Origin: Brachynemurus nebulosus | Taxonomy: Eukaryota; Arthropoda; Insecta; Neuroptera; Myrmeleontidae | Direction: 5' to 3' | Length of the DNA stretch: 64,000 nt | Assembly (NCBI GenBank): GCA_035578155.1 | Contig: JAPWDM010000008.1 | Coordinates: forward strand, 31,343,780-31,407,779 | Shown here: piece by piece, positions 13,920 to 22,723 of the stretch | How the letters are laid out: every line of letters begins with the position of its first letter | Position numbering within the stretch: the stretch's first letter is position 1 | Position numbers and translations under genes: made by a program | Notes under the pieces: generated by a model | Database searches by the model: none | What the model saw: the letters and a program-made list of their open reading frames with translations, nothing else | Told to the model about the DNA's origin: nothing

Positions 13920-14150
13920 CAGTAGAACCTCTAATTACGGACACCTCTCTTAACCGGACTCCTCCTATAAGCGGACAATTTTTTTATAACGGTGGCAGGC
14001 TATACTAAAATCAATGCATCCAGCACTCTCTTAAGCGGATCCTATTTTAACCGAACGTGAACACGATATTTTTTTACGAAAATACATTACTACCTTCATT
14101 AACCGGACACGAATACGTCTAGTACCTATATAGATTATAGGTATATTTGC
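13920..14150 (+). mobile_element. Tigger/pogo-like terminal fragment
   Basis: It begins CAGTAGAACCTCTAATTACG directly after a TA dinucleotide. A CAGTAGAACCTC-type terminus after TA is typical of pogo/Tigger elements. Repeated TTAACCGGAC or TTAAGCGGA words follow. No matching inverted end or transposase was found, so it looks truncated. Confidence 0.5.
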
Positions 14151-14488
14151 TCATGTTTTGACATGTTAACAATGAGGGTCCTTCATAAACAGATTTTAAG
14201 GCCACTATTACACTGTCATAGATATATGTCAAAGTTTTATTTAATCACAGAAATATTATAGTGTAATAAGTCAACTTTTATAATATAAATTTCTGTAACC
14301 ATAGTTAAAGATACTTCTTAATATTTGATCATAGATTTGATCAAAGATCTTTGACATATATCTATGACAATGTAATAGCGGCCTAATGTTAACATATTTA
14401 ATGAAAACAGCAATGCAGAATACCCCTGTCGCAGCATCAGCATAACATAGCCTATCTCCAAATATTGGGCACTGGCGGATCTCATCTA

Positions 14489-15155
14489 ACAAGGAAATGC
14501 ACCCAGAGTGAAATTCGGGATTTTGATGAAACTTCGCTAATGTGTAGAATAGGCAAAAATAAGGAACCCGTATTTTTTTTATCGGTCATCTTCCACGTTT
14601 AGGGGGTGAAACCAGTCCCTAAAGTTGGGGGTTCAAATCGTATTTCTTAAAATATCTCGAAAATATAAGAGATAGAGGAAAACTTTAAATTGACGAAATG
14701 TTACCTTTTGAGAGACCTATTCACCTGTATAGGTTAAATCAGGGTCGGGTTCATAAAAGGGCATGGAGGGGTGTAAATTGGAGTAAATTTTCTTGTGCAG
14801 CTTGAATGGTTCAATGTATCAAATTTTTTGATATCATAAATAGAAAGAGCACCAATAACTAGGGGATACGTATTTTTGCGTTTTTTCGAAATAAGTGTGG
14901 TATCCAAGCCATATAAGGGAGAAACAAATAGGGTAGATTATATTCATTATTATTTATTCCAAATACGTTTTATATTTTTTAATTTTTATGTTTATTTTCA
15001 TCATGAAAATGTAAATTTTTATTTTCCGATAATGATTCACGTATTTTTCAGTCCTGACTTAATTGGTAATTTAGACATTTGTATATTTGGTTACTAATAA
15101 TATTTGATATTTTTTATACCTATTTCTACCAAAGTTCTCTGGTCTTCAAGTGTTA
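14489..15155 (+). repeat. 670-bp dispersed repeat, copy 2
   Basis: Direct-orientation match to 5291-5958, beginning ACAAGGAAATGCACCCAGAG. Similarity ends at an AAGTGTT word in both copies. It is non-coding. Confidence 0.75.
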
Positions 15156-15337
15156 ATGAGTGTTCAACAAGGAACCAACATAAAATCTTCTTGTTGAAAC
15201 GGGACCCGAAATATAAAAACAGATCTCACTGGAAACGGAACTAATTTCAAGGAAATGGACAGGAGCGGAAACGGGTGGGAAGTTTGAAAAACCAAATTAG
15301 AGGAATCTGAGAAAAACTCATACTATTCAAAGAAGTT

Positions 15338-15343
15338 TTTATT
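15338..15343 (-). promoter_or_regulatory. Candidate polyadenylation signal of gene 1
   Basis: AATAAA on the minus strand, about 70 bases beyond the stop of the downstream half of gene 1. The spacing suits a 3' end signal serving the C-terminal half. Confidence 0.45.
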
Positions 15344-15411
15344 AGCCCATATAATTTCCATAACCATAAAATAATATAAGTATTTAATATAAGAAAAATT
15401 TAAATAGTAAA

Positions 15412-17490
15412 TTAATGTATCAGATTCTTAAATTTCTCTAAATCATTTAACTCAACGAAAATTTCCTTGGCCATTCTCTCAACTAAAACACCAATCTCTT
15501 CTTGTCTTCCTGTGTTAAGTAAGAGCAAAATTTCCTTTTGCAATCTGATTGGATCAAATTTATTCACATATACCTTGTTTGTTTCATTCAGAATCTTTTC
15601 GACAATTCTTTCCAAAATGTTGGTGATTTTCATCGCCTTCACTTGATTCTCTTGGAAGGTGACAGTTTCATTTTTACTATTCGGAACAAATTTTTCTCCG
15701 GTCAATTTTCTGATCAAATAGTTGGTCAGTAATAAGGAACCATTCGTATCGTAGTGGAAAGCATGGACCAAACCATTGTGTGACTGGGAATGTTGTGGAT
15801 TTGTGGTAAGTAAATTATTATCAACATTAGCTGGCACGTCTGCGATCCAATTATATGAGGATTGAATTGATCCAACTGTGTCGGAGAGTAACCACTTAAG
15901 ATTGTCGGTAGTTTGGTTGACTAAATCACCCATAAAACTTATCGATCTCCTCTTTCGATTCCGTGGTGTAAGATCATCCTCTTCCTTATTTTCAGTGACT
16001 TGCTTAATAAAACGTTTTTCGTCGTCGCTAAGAAGTTTAACGTCTTCAATGTAGTGGTTCAGGTCATCGCAAATATTGGATTCGCTGTCGATAAAACAAC
16101 CCTCACCAACTAGAGCCACATCGATTACGTCTTTATACTTCAATAGATCAATGGAACGTTTTTTTGGACTGACGTTACGAAGTTCAAATGTCCAAAGCGT
16201 GTACGGACTCAACATTAGATCACCTTTCATCATCTTCTTGTACACCTGATTGGTTCTTATGTGTTCGCCATTTCGCTTTTCATGATTATAGATGATGGTT
16301 TGGCTTTCGCTGTGGATCAGGAAATATTTATCGTTACACTTGTAACGATTCGCACCGCTGTGATGCATTCTAATTTGGAAGTGGTTAAGTAGTTGGTTAA
16401 ACTTTTTTCTCATTCGTTTGTTGTGTGGTATTAGGGCCAAATGAACTTTTTGAAATTTAACACAATTTTCATCGTAGGGCGTTTGTTTCACATCAGCAAG
16501 GAAGGTGGTCGGTTTTGATGACAGCAGTTTTTGGATTTGTTCCTTGTGTTCATCGTTACGCCAAACAAAGAATGGTTGTGTTGACATGCTGGATCTGTAT
16601 AAACTGCAGTGGGTGTGTGTATCCTGTTCGACAATTTTCGATTCGTATTCGACAATTTTTTTCTTCATGTCGTGCAGGTTGATTTTGATTGGATCAGGCA
16701 CCCCCGTAGCTTGATCTAGTGTAACGTACATTTTAATATGTGGGAAGATTTTCATTTTGAATTGATGCATAGTTTCTAATTTCAGTTGATTTACAACATT
16801 TGTTCGAATTTGTAGATCTAAATATTCGATACCGACTTTCAGAGTTTTATCATGGATCTCAGCATACGTGACATCGTGAGTGTTAACTAACGCAATCAGG
16901 TCGGCCGTTTGTTTTCGTTCCTTGTAACTTTCGATTTGATTGTATATGTTGATGGTGGTGTCCATTATTTCAATCATCTTGTCCACACACAACTTGAGTT
17001 TCGTTTGAACATCCGCTGGGCCTGAAATGACGAACTCTGCAATCAGTAGTCGAATATCTTTTAGTTTTCGTTGTATTTTATATTGTTCAAATGTCAATTT
17101 TGGTTTGGAATTGCCAGATAGATCTCTTACGGTACGTTTTAGATCGTTTCGCATTTTAGCCATCATTGGTATTAGTGACTTATTGATCTGATCTCTGTAA
17201 TCTTTGAGTTTACCGAGATCTGTTTCACATTTTTTGATTGCTTGCTCGATTTCTTCGACTTGACTCGGATTGTTTTTATATTGTTTGTAAATATCTGTAG
17301 CATGTTCGTGGACTTTTTGCGCTTTTCCAAAATATTCAATTGCTGATATCAGTTTGGCTTTTGTCTTACCTGATACCTTTCCACTCACTTCAGCAATATT
17401 TGCAATATTTAAGGTATCTTTAATTCCTTTTTCACATTTTGAAATTTGGTCCATATCACCTCTATTTACAGCGTCATTTAGTTCCGCCAT
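15412..17490 (-). CDS. C-terminal half of gene 1 (coiled coil + conserved block)
   Basis: The 692-residue frame lies in phase with the upstream half and is separated from it only by one TAG and seven sense codons, so it probably belongs to the same gene. Residues about 1-300 are Lys/Glu-rich and predicted by eye to be coiled coil. Residues about 307-483 match the C-terminus of gene 2: a QPFFVW start, then SGANRYKCNDKYF, SESQTIIYNHEKRN, MLSPYTLW and DVALVGEG motifs. The last 210 residues, including a basic RNRKRR stretch, have no counterpart in gene 2. The first ATG lies inside the coil (LEKLMAEL) and has T at -3, a poor initiation context, which argues against independent translation. Function is unknown; no enzymatic motif is visible. 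A degenerating gene is possible, but the open frame argues against long decay. Confidence 0.75.
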   Translation of the reverse strand: MAELNDAVNRGDMDQISKCEKGIKDTLNIANIAEVSGKVSGKTKAKLISAIEYFGKAQKVHEHATDIYKQYKNNPSQVEEIEQAIKKCETDLGKLKDYRDQINKSLIPMMAKMRNDLKRTVRDLSGNSKPKLTFEQYKIQRKLKDIRLLIAEFVISGPADVQTKLKLCVDKMIEIMDTTINIYNQIESYKERKQTADLIALVNTHDVTYAEIHDKTLKVGIEYLDLQIRTNVVNQLKLETMHQFKMKIFPHIKMYVTLDQATGVPDPIKINLHDMKKKIVEYESKIVEQDTHTHCSLYRSSMSTQPFFVWRNDEHKEQIQKLLSSKPTTFLADVKQTPYDENCVKFQKVHLALIPHNKRMRKKFNQLLNHFQIRMHHSGANRYKCNDKYFLIHSESQTIIYNHEKRNGEHIRTNQVYKKMMKGDLMLSPYTLWTFELRNVSPKKRSIDLLKYKDVIDVALVGEGCFIDSESNICDDLNHYIEDVKLLSDDEKRFIKQVTENKEEDDLTPRNRKRRSISFMGDLVNQTTDNLKWLLSDTVGSIQSSYNWIADVPANVDNNLLTTNPQHSQSHNGLVHAFHYDTNGSLLLTNYLIRKLTGEKFVPNSKNETVTFQENQVKAMKITNILERIVEKILNETNKVYVNKFDPIRLQKEILLLLNTGRQEEIGVLVERMAKEIFVELNDLEKFKNLIH

Positions 17491-17511
17491 TAACTTTTCT
17501 AATTTATCAAG

Positions 17512-20500
17512 CTATGTGTCGTTTTTGCCTACGATTGGTTTAACAATGTTAATAATTTTGGTTAATTCCTCATTCCACATTTCGGCTTTGTCTTTCACTT
17601 TTTCACTGTAAAATTTGTCCATACCGTCAAGTGTTTTGCTAATATGGTCCGGTAAACCCTCAGCAAGGGAAGCGGAATCCCCATCTTCAGATTCGATTTG
17701 GAAATTCTCTGCCACTTCTGTACTAGCTCCGATGACAGATCCAACAATACCACCGACTGGTCCTAAAAAGCCAAGGATTGTGCTGATACTTTTTAAACTT
17801 CCAAAGATGATACTTAGTTTCATTTGCTGTTCGAGCTGTTCCTTTTTCTTCACCAATTCCTTTTTCTTCTTTTGTCTATCCTGTTCCATGCTGAAGACTT
17901 CCTTTATGAGGCGATCCATCTGTGTAGTGATACTTTTGTAGGTATTGTCAATATCGGGCATTAAACTGTTTTTAATTATGGTTTCTGCTTCATCAATTTG
18001 AGAGTCGATTCCCATTGTGTAGTTTTGGGTAGACTGATTAATAATGTTTTGTTTTAGTGAATCTTCTAATTCTTTAACTTCCTGCATTACAGTATCAAGA
18101 TAGGTTTTTATATCGACAACTAAATTGGAATAAATGTCATTCTTAATACAATGAATTTTGGTCGTTAACATGCTGTAAAGATACGTTAGGGCTTTTATTT
18201 CGTCACAGAGAGCAGCAGCTGGATATCCACATGGATTACCTCTGCTTGGCTTTAATTTTGCATATTTTTTGTGTACTCTTTCAGAATATCTTTGTGTAGA
18301 TTGTATCGATAACGAATATAAGTGCACCACTAGCTCCTTGTCTTTCTTAAGAAAATTGAATTGTTTTTCTAAATTCTGAACAGCTAGTATATATTCTTTA
18401 GCACTGTAATACTTTTGAACCGAAGCATCGCTATCTAGTTTGTCTTGAAATTGGAGCAGCTGCCCTCTTTGTAAATAATTGTCCTCCATACCGTCTCGAA
18501 TGTACTCCTTGAATTTTTCAATATGGTCGGCAACGTTTATTTTATGTACGTTTGCAACACTAGTATTTTCTCGATATGGCTCATCGATCGTTCTTCCTGG
18601 GTTACCTGCTTTTGCCGGATTTCCTATTGCATATTTTACTTGACGAAGTGAGAGATAGATGACTGTTTCGTACGTATCGGGTATTGTTTCAGAATCACAA
18701 TGTAGACACCTTATTTCTTTCCCCTTTCCCCCTTCTGCACCTTTACCACCCTTGCCCGGTTTTCCGTTTAAACCATTAGCTCTAATGAATGTTATTTTCG
18801 CCTGAGACTCATCTATCACATACATTTTGGCTACACCTGCTGGCGCACCGGCTCCTCCTGGACCTCCATTCCCTCCATTCCCTCCTCGGGATGGATTTGA
18901 TCCCTCTCCAACAAAACATCTATTTGGATTGACACACTCATCACAAAAATATTTTCTATATTTATCGCCTTCTTCTGTCGTTAGAAACTGGGTAAAGCAG
19001 CTATCAGGTTCAACAGGAGTCGGAGAAATTTTACCACCGTCGCGACCCTTACTTCCATCTCCACCGTCCTGGCCGTTACCACCATTTCCTCCTTTGACGG
19101 AAACCTTTAGCTTTTCACCACCAGTGATTACTGTTCCAAATCCATAAAAATTACCACCGGGTTCTCCTGCCTTTCCTGCTTTACCATCCTTCCCATTATC
19201 ACCTGGTGTTATTCCATTTGCCGCTTTTCCAGTCTGATGAGGAGCTGTTCTACCATCTAGATTTATTTCTCTTGAATAGCCAACCACTTCCCATTTCGGT
19301 GCTATGATGATCACAGAGAGTCCAGGACGTTTTATATCTATATCAATGTATACTTTTTTTGATGCATATATGGCCAGAACTTTCGTATCACCGTAGTTTT
19401 GAAGTGGTATTTTGCTTAAACGTATAAGTTTACCGCGGGCAGTTAAAACACCTTTATCAAAAGCAATAGATGGATTAACATTACGGATTGATTCTGCTAA
19501 CATGTTATATAGTTGTTCCGCTCTTTTTTGGGTAAATGGCACGTTCATTGTGTAAGTAAAGTCCATACCAAACTGTTGCTTAACTTTATTACACAGAAGT
19601 CCAAATGAATATTTTAGAGGGACACGGCAATTTTTACTCACATATTCTGGTAGGTTTTGTTGCACCTCATATTTTTGTAATACATCTTCAAATTCATATA
19701 AAAATCTAAACCAATTTCGGTTCTCGTTAACCATCTTTTCAAACTCATTGAATTTACTGATCCATTTACCAGCATCAATTTTTAAAATCTGACGTCTGTA
19801 TAATTCAGAATAAAGCTCTAATGGCAGAGTAAGTTCCAGTAGTCTTGCAATGGGTTTGTAGCTCATTTCAGGATACCTAAGTGAGATTATCTTGAGAAAA
19901 TGTTTCGGAAAATCTGAATACTCATATACGGCATGCATTTCATTTAGATTTTCAAAAAGATTCTCTGAGAGTTCAATTAACATTTGCAGTAACTGGTAAT
20001 AGTCATGAGAGTTGTGGATTTTTGTTCGATAGTGCGATATAAAATCCCTGGCTATCTTGTCACAGATACTTTCAATTTCATCACTGTATACTTTCGAAAA
20101 CTCTTTGAACAATTCGACATACTGTCGCGTAAATAGAGATTTGTAATTTATAAATTGAAAATCCCTGTCACCTTTAGTTATTAGCACGGTGTTTTCAAAT
20201 ATTTGTTTCCGTATTTTTGCCAGATCTTCAGGTTTATTGTTTTTCTTGGACATTACAACATATTCTAACTGTCCCTTTTCATTTTGCGCACCGGCAAATT
20301 CAATAAATTTTGACAATTTTTCAAATGAATTTATCCGTACAGTGCGTTTAACTTTTTCCAAAAATTGAGTAAACCCTTGTTTCACGTCACCATCATTGCT
20401 GGTTGAATCTACGTCGGTTATTATCAAAGCGATGCTATGTTCAAGTCGATCGATATCTCTATCAAGGAACATCAGGGCTGTGGATAATCGATTTTTTAAT

Positions 20501-20883
20501 TCTTCCACATTTTGATTCTTGATGAATTGATAGTTAAGTGTAAAAATCAATTTGAAATTTTTTAAATATTTACAAATTCTAAAATAAAAGAAAACTCTTG
20601 CTGCATCGTTGGGTATTATGCCATCCCCACCAATAAATGGCATGTCGTAGAAATAATTACCGGTGGCATCATCAGCTACCAGTCGTGGAACAACTGATGA
20701 ATCCATATTCATAATATTTCGTTTGATATATTTAGCGGCGAGCGTATTAGTGAGGGCCGTTTTATCATTGCCATTGTCAATACCAATAAGTAGAGTCACA
20801 TCCTGTTTGGTCGGTAATTGTTCGCCACTTTTTAAATTTTCGATTAATAAAGAAACATCAGAACTGCTATGTGTGGCCCTCAT
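17512..20883 (-). CDS. N-terminal half of gene 1: degenerate P-loop, collagen-like, hydrophobic segment
   Basis: A frame of about 1123 residues starts at the ATG of MRATHSSSDV; the frame is open a few codons further up without an ATG, where a TTTTCAAG could also be a splice acceptor. Residues about 30-45 (LLIGIDNGNDKTALTN) sit where a Walker A loop would be, but the spacing is irregular. ALIITDVDS at about 150 resembles a GTPase TKxD region. Residues about 550-770 are Gly-rich and collagen-like, interrupted by cysteine inserts (one with CDEC, one with CLHC). About 860-1020 is coiled coil, and 1020-1052 is a hydrophobic Gly-rich stretch (SIIFGSLKSISTILGFLG). The frame ends in KNDT-TAG. Gene 2 aligns across this stop. 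There are no introns in 3.4 kb. Possible roles are membrane remodelling or pore formation, by layout only; I cannot name the family. Confidence 0.8.
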   Translation of the reverse strand: MRATHSSSDVSLLIENLKSGEQLPTKQDVTLLIGIDNGNDKTALTNTLAAKYIKRNIMNMDSSVVPRLVADDATGNYFYDMPFIGGDGIIPNDAARVFFYFRICKYLKNFKLIFTLNYQFIKNQNVEELKNRLSTALMFLDRDIDRLEHSIALIITDVDSTSNDGDVKQGFTQFLEKVKRTVRINSFEKLSKFIEFAGAQNEKGQLEYVVMSKKNNKPEDLAKIRKQIFENTVLITKGDRDFQFINYKSLFTRQYVELFKEFSKVYSDEIESICDKIARDFISHYRTKIHNSHDYYQLLQMLIELSENLFENLNEMHAVYEYSDFPKHFLKIISLRYPEMSYKPIARLLELTLPLELYSELYRRQILKIDAGKWISKFNEFEKMVNENRNWFRFLYEFEDVLQKYEVQQNLPEYVSKNCRVPLKYSFGLLCNKVKQQFGMDFTYTMNVPFTQKRAEQLYNMLAESIRNVNPSIAFDKGVLTARGKLIRLSKIPLQNYGDTKVLAIYASKKVYIDIDIKRPGLSVIIIAPKWEVVGYSREINLDGRTAPHQTGKAANGITPGDNGKDGKAGKAGEPGGNFYGFGTVITGGEKLKVSVKGGNGGNGQDGGDGSKGRDGGKISPTPVEPDSCFTQFLTTEEGDKYRKYFCDECVNPNRCFVGEGSNPSRGGNGGNGGPGGAGAPAGVAKMYVIDESQAKITFIRANGLNGKPGKGGKGAEGGKGKEIRCLHCDSETIPDTYETVIYLSLRQVKYAIGNPAKAGNPGRTIDEPYRENTSVANVHKINVADHIEKFKEYIRDGMEDNYLQRGQLLQFQDKLDSDASVQKYYSAKEYILAVQNLEKQFNFLKKDKELVVHLYSLSIQSTQRYSERVHKKYAKLKPSRGNPCGYPAAALCDEIKALTYLYSMLTTKIHCIKNDIYSNLVVDIKTYLDTVMQEVKELEDSLKQNIINQSTQNYTMGIDSQIDEAETIIKNSLMPDIDNTYKSITTQMDRLIKEVFSMEQDRQKKKKELVKKKEQLEQQMKLSIIFGSLKSISTILGFLGPVGGIVGSVIGASTEVAENFQIESEDGDSASLAEGLPDHISKTLDGMDKFYSEKVKDKAEMWNEELTKIINIVKPIVGKNDT

Positions 20884-20895
20884 TTCAGATGACAA

Positions 20896-21368
20896 TTTCT
20901 TGAAAATACAATACTTAGGATGTTAATTTTTCAAATAATATTTGATATACGATACGTAATTCTCTGACAACGGGAGCCACTCAAAAACCCATAGTTTTAA
21001 ATTTTTGATGATTCATCTAATTTTTGAAATCTATAAGGGTTGTAAAGTATTTTTTGGGATAAAAAGTAGCCTATAACTTTCTCTGTTCTCCAAGCTATCT
21101 CTGTGCAATGTTTAAAATCGATTGGTTAAGTGGTTGAGATGTAAAAAACAAACAAGTAAACAAACAACTTTCACATTTATAATATTAGTTAAGATTTACT
21201 TGTTTCTGTGCAGTAAACGTGAGCAAAGTAACCCAGGTGTGTATTCATTGGTCTAAATTGAGCTACTCGGTAATCTAAACTTTAAGAAGGAACTACTATA
21301 TGAAAATATTTAAGATTGGACGGATAGGTGACTGGTGAGAGGGATTCAAATCACCTTCTTTTAATTTC
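20896..21368. other. Upstream flank of gene 1
   Basis: Should hold the promoter of gene 1 and perhaps a 5' exon. I cannot identify a TATA box or donor site with confidence. Confidence 0.3.
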
Positions 21369-21372
21369 TTAA

Positions 21373-22233
21373 GGGAGACCACCAGTGTGACATTTTGAAA
21401 AAAAATTGGAATTATGCATGTTTCGATAGTCTATACCTTTAAAAATAACATACTAAAATTTCAAGTGCATATCTCAAATAGTTTTCGAGTTACAGCCATC
21501 TGAAGAGCGGATTCTGATCTTCATTGTTAACTTTGAGGTGTTGAGAAATGTATGAAGGTTGATAGTTCGGGAGTTTCTGGACGTGGTTGCCAGTCACATG
21601 TTGTGGAGAAACTAGACCCTGGCACATTTAAACGACTCATCTAGTTTTACTATGACTGTTATAGTGAGTACATCGTAAATAATTTTAGTAAAAATTCTCA
21701 GTGTTTAAAACTAAAAGGTAAGGTAAGGAAAAACTACATTTTTCAAATTTGCTGCAGTTATAACTCGAAGACAAATCATCCGATCGATTTGATTCTTATT
21801 GCAGCTTCTTTTATTTATGTTTCTTCGTGCCATGAACCTCCAGTTTTCCGATCGAATGAAAAACGTAATTTTTGCAGGCCAAAAATCATCAAATTTTCGC
21901 CCAAAATTTGAAACTTTTTTTTAAAAACTCCGCCATTTTGTTAAATTTCAACTTTTTTTTCCGATTGAGGTTCACGGCACGGGCAATACCTTCTAGTTTA
22001 ATAGGCATTTTTGTTTTTTTGATTTCAGGCACTGTGAAGGTCACTATCACTGCAGCAGTGACGGGATTTTTTTTTTTGGAGCCTTGGGAGATCGCGAATA
22101 ACTCACTGAGTTTTCAATTTTTTATACATCAACGAATATATCCTGAAAATCTTTAAACATTCCATACAGTAGTTTTCTTTAAAAAAATTCCCAAAAATCA
22201 CCTTTTGTCAGGCGATCACACTAGTGGTCCCCA
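21373..22233. mobile_element. TTAA-flanked inverted-repeat element
   Basis: The left end GGGAGACCACCAGTGTGAC and the right end, read inward on the opposite strand, GGGGACCACTAGTGTGATC are imperfect inverted repeats. TTAA lies directly outside the left end (21369-21372) and at 22234-22237 on the right. The 860-bp interior encodes no transposase. TTAA duplication suggests piggyBac or Kolobok; the termini differ from the CCCTAG family at 6604. Confidence 0.65.
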
Positions 22234-22237
22234 TTAA

Positions 22238-22721
22238 TAAAATAGTTCTTGGTGAATGCTATCTTGCTATCAATAGAAATTTTATACACTAAAATCGATT
22301 CATAATTTTTTTCAAAAATTGTGGTTGAATCTATTACAATGTAATTATTAATTAATCTGAGGGAAATCTGGAAAATTTATTTCAAAAGATTTACACATGA
22401 ATCAAATATTGTATTATTTGACTTTCTTGTTCAACATTCACTTTTACTCCACAAGAAACGCATATTAATATTTTTCCATCTATTTTGAAAACTGCCATAA
22501 AGGTAATTCAACATACATTAATTTTTTTGTCGCAATGCTTGTACTTTATTTAACCATTAAATACTACAGCAAGTGATGATGACGTAACAAACAGTAGTCA
22601 CAGTTTGAATTTTTAAAATTAAATAATGAGTAATTCATTGTTTAATTTTAGGAACTTTGACAGTTAAAAAATAGTTAATAGTCAAAATTTGAATTTTTAA
22701 AATGAAACAATCACCGATGCC
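22238..22721. other. AT-rich, no gene
   Basis: There are only short related phrases such as GTTTGAATTTTTAAAAT, seen twice near 22605 and 22687. Nothing else is recognised. Confidence 0.4.
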
Positions 22722-22723
22722 TT

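Noticed and set aside
17490..17514. A short intron that would remove the in-frame TAG
   Set aside because: The nearest GT and AG pair would define only about 35 bases with a weak donor; too short for a normal insect intron.
18827..19147. Pro-rich open frame on the plus strand
   Set aside because: Antisense shadow of the Gly-rich collagen-like region of gene 1.
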